A stretch of DNA of 64,000 bases, taken from the NCBI RefSeq assembly GCF_014395785.1, contig NZ_CP060713.1, positions 2,880,501-2,944,500 of the forward strand. Direction: 5' to 3'. Shown here in pieces: positions 60,594 through 64,000 of this stretch (positions within the stretch are counted from its first letter, which is position 1; each line of letters starts with the position of its first letter). The DNA comes from Nocardioides mesophilus (GTDB lineage: Bacteria; Actinomycetota; Actinomycetes; Propionibacteriales; Nocardioidaceae). Under the pieces are notes generated by a model. The model had not been told where the DNA came from. It saw only the letters and a program-made list of their open reading frames with translations, and searched no databases. A program made the translations under genes and the position numbers.

Positions 60594-60613
60594 GGAGCCC
60601 CTCCCGGTCGTGC

Positions 60614-60666
60614 GCCGGCCTCCCTCCCGGGGCCGGCGACGGTGCCGGCTTCCCCCGCGAGCCGGC
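60614..60666 (-). terminator. two tandem hairpins
   Basis: GCCGGCC/GGCCGGC (60614-60637) and GCCGGCT/AGCCGGC (60644-60666), each a 7-bp stem. They lie between the stop of the cell-wall hydrolase and the start of the Sm-like gene, so they could end the first and/or form the leader of the second. Confidence 0.5.
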
Positions 60667-60762
60667 TGGTCCAGGATCGCCTGGTTCGGGGTGCTCGCAC
60701 ATCGGCCGCGCGGTCAGCTCCTCCACCCGATCAGCCGGACCGGCATAGCCCGAACAGGCCGG

Positions 60763-61740
60763 TCAGCCGCCCTCGACGACGTCCACATGGACATGGTCGC
60801 GGTGCAGCAGCGTGGCCCGGTTGCCGGGCCGGTCGCCCGGGTCGTAGTCGCGCCAGCCCTGGGACGAGCGCGGCCCGGCCGACCAGATCTTCGCGTCGAA
60901 GATGACGTGGTCGACCTTCAGCCGGTCGGCGTGCGCCACCAGGTACTGCGCCACCGCCCAGCCGCGCCGCTTGCTCTGATCGGAGACCGGACGGAAGAAG
61001 ATGTCGATCGCGCGACCGTCGTAGTGCGCCGACCCCTTCATGTGTCCGGTGCTCACGCCGCCGGCGGCGAAGCCGCCCAGCGACAGGTCGCCGAACACCC
61101 GCTCGACGTCCTGACGGACCTTCGCGGCCCGCGGCGTGAGCCCGGAGGCGCCCTCGCGCTGCCGGCGGGCGTCGTCCTCGCGGACCACGCAGCTGAAGGC
61201 GGCCGGGCTCCAGCCGGTCAGCGCCGAGGCGAGCGCCCGGCCGTCCGCGGCGTGGTCCTCGTACGCCTCGGGGAAGCCGGACCGCTGCACCCGCTGGGCG
61301 GCCTCGGTGATCCGCATCGTCTCGAAGCCGTCGATCTTCTCCAACTCGTCGTAGAACTGGTTGGTCGCGTAGACCGGGTCCTGGATCTGGCGGCTGGTGC
61401 CCCAGCCCTGCGACGGCCGCTGCTGGAAGATCCCCACCGAGTCCCGGTCGCCGTGGTCGAGGTTGCGGATCTTGCTCTCCTGGTACGCCGTGGCCAGCGC
61501 GATCGACACCGCCCGGGCCGGCAGCCCGCGCCGGACGCCGATCGCGGCGATGGTGGCGGCGTTCTCGGCCTGATCGGTGTCGAGCTCGACCGTGACCTCG
61601 CCGACCTGCGCCGTGCATCCCTCAGGGTCCGGGAACGGTCCGACGCCGGTGTAGAGCAGCACCCCCACCCCGGCGGCCGCCGCCAGGCCGAGGACCAGGA
61701 CGAGCAGGACGCGGGCGACCCGGCCTGCCTCAGTTCGCAT
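60763..61740 (-). CDS. exported cell-wall protein: SLT-like + VldE-like C-terminal domain
   Basis: 325 residues. N-terminal membrane anchor or signal ([23 protein letters not shown]). The middle region '[38 protein letters not shown]' resembles lytic-transglycosylase (SLT) segments with a Glu and following QRPSQGWG. C-terminal ~200 '[14 protein letters not shown]' and '[10 protein letters not shown]' match the ARB_07466/VldE-type domain of peptidase-M15-like fold. Such proteins are often mis-annotated as heavy metal transporters. Overlaps dapD end by 11 nt. Probably acts on peptidoglycan. Confidence 0.8.
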   Translation of the reverse strand: MRTEAGRVARVLLVLVLGLAAAAGVGVLLYTGVGPFPDPEGCTAQVGEVTVELDTDQAENAATIAAIGVRRGLPARAVSIALATAYQESKIRNLDHGDRDSVGIFQQRPSQGWGTSRQIQDPVYATNQFYDELEKIDGFETMRITEAAQRVQRSGFPEAYEDHAADGRALASALTGWSPAAFSCVVREDDARRQREGASGLTPRAAKVRQDVERVFGDLSLGGFAAGGVSTGHMKGSAHYDGRAIDIFFRPVSDQSKRRGWAVAQYLVAHADRLKVDHVIFDAKIWSAGPRSSQGWRDYDPGDRPGNRATLLHRDHVHVDVVEGG

Positions 61741-62629
61741 GGAGGTCGGCGTTGAGCTCGATGCCCTGCCGCTTCCACGGCACCGCCTCGACGGCGCCGG
61801 TGGTGGAGTTGCGCCGGAACAGCACGTTGTCCGCCCCGGACAGCTCGGCCGCCTTGACGACCCGCGACTCCGAGCCGCCGCCGACGCCCTCCTGCCGGAT
61901 CAGCACCTTGGTGCCGGCGGTGACGTAACAGCCCGCCTCGACCACGCAGTCGTTGCCGAGCGAGATGCCGATCCCCGAGTTCGCGCCGAGCAGGCACCGC
62001 TCGCCGACCGAGACCACCGTGGTGCCGCCGCCGGACAGGGTGCCCATGATCGAGGCGCCGCCCCCGACGTCGGAGCCGTCGCCGACCACGACGCCGGCGC
62101 TGATCCGGCCCTCCACCATGGAGGCGCCGAGCGTGCCGGCGTTGAAGTTCACGAACCCCTCGTGCATGACGGTGGTGCCCACGGCCAGGTGCGCGCCGAG
62201 CCGGACCCGGTCCGCGTCGGCGATCCGCACGCCGGTCGGCAGGACGTAGTCGGTCATCCGGGGGAACTTGTCGACGCCGTACACCGACACGTGCCCGTGG
62301 GCCTGCTTGAGCCGGGTCCGGGTCAGCTCGAAGGCCTCGACCGCACACGGCCCGGCGCTGGTCCACACGACGTTGGTGAGCAGCCCGAAGACGCCGTCGA
62401 GGTTGATCGAGTGCGGCGTGACGAGGCGGTGGCTGAGCAGGTGCAGCCGCAGCCACGCGTCGTGGGTGTCGGTGGGCGGGGCCTGCAGGTCCTCGGCGAA
62501 GGTGAGCACGACCGAGCGCCGGACCCCCCGGACCTCGTCGACCCCTTCGAGCCGCAGCAGCTCGGCCGGGGCGTCGACGTCGCCGGTGGGCCGCCCGAGC
62601 GCCGGCATCGGGAACCAGGTGTCCAGCAC
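61730..62629 (-). CDS. dapD: tetrahydrodipicolinate N-succinyltransferase (5'-incomplete frame)
   Basis: Acyl-CoA-dependent enzyme of the succinylase branch of DAP/lysine synthesis, left-handed beta-helix fold with hexapeptide repeats ('[47 protein letters not shown]'). The frame as it stands begins at GTG 62629 (VLDTWFPMP), but homologous proteins carry ~25-45 residues before LDTWFP. Those residues exist upstream in the same reading frame ([13 protein letters not shown]) but without a start codon; see the segment at 62630-62760. Confidence 0.88.
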   Translation of the reverse strand: MLDTWFPMPALGRPTGDVDAPAELLRLEGVDEVRGVRRSVVLTFAEDLQAPPTDTHDAWLRLHLLSHRLVTPHSINLDGVFGLLTNVVWTSAGPCAVEAFELTRTRLKQAHGHVSVYGVDKFPRMTDYVLPTGVRIADADRVRLGAHLAVGTTVMHEGFVNFNAGTLGASMVEGRISAGVVVGDGSDVGGGASIMGTLSGGGTTVVSVGERCLLGANSGIGISLGNDCVVEAGCYVTAGTKVLIRQEGVGGGSESRVVKAAELSGADNVLFRRNSTTGAVEAVPWKRQGIELNADLHAN

Positions 62630-62760
62630 GCCGCCCTCGCCCTCGGTGCCGGCGTAGGTGGCCAGCCCGAACGCCCAGGCGCTGGTCGGCGCCGGGTGGG
62701 ACGCGGCCGACTCGGCGGCTGCGGGGACAGTCGTCTCGGGGTGTGGTCGGTGTCGGTCAC
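62630..62760 (-). other. displaced 5' end of dapD (probable single-base frameshift)
   Basis: Reads GTG ACC GAC ACC GAC CAC (VTDTDHT) in one frame, then [14 protein letters not shown]...[13 protein letters not shown] in the dapD frame. They would join if one C were added to CCCC (complement of 62738-62741). In the dapD frame a TAG stop precedes this segment and no ATG, GTG or TTG occurs before 62629. Confidence 0.7.
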
Positions 62761-62827
62761 GTGTGCCACGCTACCCAAGCCTCGGGAGCCGGGTCGCTCC
62801 CCTGGACCAACGGGTGAGAGGAACCAC

Positions 62828-63541
62828 ATGGGCAGCACACCGACCGGCCACGCCAGCTGGCACGAGCTCTGCATGGACACCGCGGCGCGGGGGCCGGCCC
62901 TCGGACGGTTCTGGGCGGGCGCCGTCGGGGGAGAGCTGCGCACCACCGCGGACGACCCGGTCGGCGACGTGGTCGTCCCCGGGGTGGAGCACGGCGGGAT
63001 CGCCCTGTGCCCGGTGCCGGAGGCCAGGACCGTCAAGCACCGGGTCCACCTCGACGTCTACACCGCCTCGCTCGCCTCGCTGGAGGCGCTCGGCGCCACG
63101 GTGCTGCTGCCCGCGGAGCAGAGCGGACTGCCGTGGACGGTGATGGCCGACCCCGAGGGCGGCGAGCTCTGCGCGTTCCTCCGGGCGCCCGCCGAGCTGC
63201 CGGCGTACCTCCTGCACGGCGTGGTCGTGGACTGCGCCGACCCGGAGCGGGTCGCCACCTGGTGGGCGGAGCGGTTCGGGTGCGCGGTGGACGACAACGA
63301 CGGCAGGGGGTACTTCACCGTCCACGACGTGCCCGGGATGCCGATCGCGACCTTCGACTTCGTGCCGGTGCCCGAGCCCAAGACCGTCAAGAACCGCATC
63401 CACTGGGACGTCTTCGGTGCCGCCGCCGACTTCGAGGCGGCCGGCGCCACGCGGCTGCGCCGCCGCGACGACGAGATCTCCTGGGACGTGCTGGCCGACC
63501 CGGAGGGCAACGAGTTCTGCGTGTTCACGCCGCGCGGTTGA
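62828..63541 (+). CDS. tandem VOC (glyoxalase-like) protein
   Basis: 237 residues made of two VOC modules. Module 1 spans 'ASWHELCMDTAARGPALGRFWAGAVGG' to 'MADPEGGELCAFLRAP'; module 2 spans 'LHGVVVDCADPERVATWWAERFG' to 'LADPEGNEFCVFTPRG'. Each contains the His/Glu metal-type positions (HRVHLDVY, NRIHWDVF). Function unknown; the family includes dioxygenases, glyoxalases and antibiotic-binding proteins. GAGAGGAACC precedes the ATG. Divergent from dapD. Confidence 0.85.
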   Translation: MGSTPTGHASWHELCMDTAARGPALGRFWAGAVGGELRTTADDPVGDVVVPGVEHGGIALCPVPEARTVKHRVHLDVYTASLASLEALGATVLLPAEQSGLPWTVMADPEGGELCAFLRAPAELPAYLLHGVVVDCADPERVATWWAERFGCAVDDNDGRGYFTVHDVPGMPIATFDFVPVPEPKTVKNRIHWDVFGAAADFEAAGATRLRRRDDEISWDVLADPEGNEFCVFTPRG

Positions 63542-63571
63542 GCGTCGGCACGCGATGGCAGGATGAGCGGC

Positions 63572-64000
63572 ATGGGACTTGACCTGAACGCCGACGCGGC
63601 GCAGCTGACCGAGGACCTCGTCAACATCGAGTCGGTGAGCGGCGACGAGGCGCTGATCGCCGACGCCATCCAGGACGCGCTCGACGAGCTGCCGCACCTG
63701 GCGGTGCAGCGGTTCGGCAACACCGTGGTGGCGAGGACCGAGCTGGGGCGCCCGGAGCGGGTCGTCATCGCCGGTCACATCGACACGGTGCCGTTCAACG
63801 ACAACCTGCCGGCCCGGCGCGACCCGGACGGCGACGGCTTCCTGCACGGCCTGGGCTCCTGCGACATGAAGGGCGGCGTGGCGATCGCGCTGCGCCTGGC
63901 GGCGACGATGCCCGAGCCCAACCGTGACGTGACCTTCGTGTTCTACGAGTGCGAGGAGGTCGAGGCCGAGCGCAACGGTCTCTTCCGGCTCTCGCTCAGT
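63572..64000 (+). CDS. dapE: succinyl-diaminopimelate desuccinylase (partial, runs off window)
   Basis: First 143 codons visible. M20 metallopeptidase-type start: 'LTEDLVNIESVSGDEALIADAIQDAL' then 'VVIAGHIDTVPFNDNLPA' (His-x-Asp zinc site), 'HGLGSCDMKGGVAIALRL' (bridging Asp) and 'VFYECEEVEAERNG' (Glu pair). Completes the succinylase set dapC-dapD-dapE in this window. ATG at 63572 with AGGATG upstream; ATG 63563 (MSGMGL) is possible. Confidence 0.93.
   Translation, partial: MGLDLNADAAQLTEDLVNIESVSGDEALIADAIQDALDELPHLAVQRFGNTVVARTELGRPERVVIAGHIDTVPFNDNLPARRDPDGDGFLHGLGSCDMKGGVAIALRLAATMPEPNRDVTFVFYECEEVEAERNGLFRLSLS

Overview
This is a high-GC (about 70% by eye) chromosomal segment from an actinobacterium, most likely of the Nocardioides/Propionibacteriales type. 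Pointers are mshB (mycothiol synthesis), a WS/DGAT acyltransferase, DUF4245, DUF6542, DUF3618 and actinobacterial holin-like proteins, a 7Fe ferredoxin next to dapC, the succinylase route to diaminopimelate, frequent GTG starts, and 1- or 4-nt start/stop overlaps. I found no tRNA, rRNA, CRISPR array, insertion sequence, integrase or prophage; almost everything looks like core chromosome with small accessory patches.

Layout. (1) 0.08-6.8 kb: class I fumarase, a DUF1707 protein, and a minus-strand sugar ABC importer cassette (lipoprotein, two permeases, ATPase) with the same gene order as LpqY-SugABC. (2) 7-12.5 kb: WS/DGAT acyltransferase, two alpha/beta hydrolases, a PfkB sugar kinase and glpX. 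(3) 12.5-17 kb: a molybdate operon (HTH-TOBE protein, modA, modB, modC) and an ArsB-like carrier. (4) 17-32.7 kb: DUF4245, xseB-xseA, ispH, a DEAD-box helicase, DUF6542, rmuC, an MFS exporter, xthA, a cysteine-desulfurase-like protein, a TDT carrier, a Ski2-like helicase and ychF. The order fumarase, glpX, DUF4245, xseBA, ispH, DUF6542, ychF is, as I recall, the backbone of the M. tuberculosis Rv1098c-Rv1112 region, with other genes inserted here. (5) 32.7-45.5 kb: the accessory part. It holds secreted Excalibur/HNH proteins, DinB, an APH-like kinase, a fatty-acid desaturase, two microproteins (73 and 46 aa), a cation/proton antiporter, a three-gene envelope cassette, a frame-disrupted flavodoxin-like reductase, and an HTH/HEAT-like regulator. 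(6) 45.8-49.1 kb: a 1095-aa exported Ig-like surface protein with a structured leader, followed by two very strong hairpins. (7) 49.3-64 kb: GNAT, thioesterase, VOC and Nudix proteins, then mshB, DUF6113, VanW, an L,D-transpeptidase-like protein, an Rv0428c-like GNAT, fdxA, dapC, a cell-wall hydrolase, dapD and the start of dapE. The last block carries thiol and peptidoglycan-precursor functions.

Two cross-cutting observations stand out. First, at least fourteen genes have a TANNNT hexamer 6-8 nt before the start codon and no Shine-Dalgarno, the signature of leaderless transcripts. Second, two conserved genes (the flavodoxin-like reductase and dapD) lose their frame by what looks like one missing C in a C-rich run. 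This suggests either base-calling indels in the source assembly or real frame disruption.
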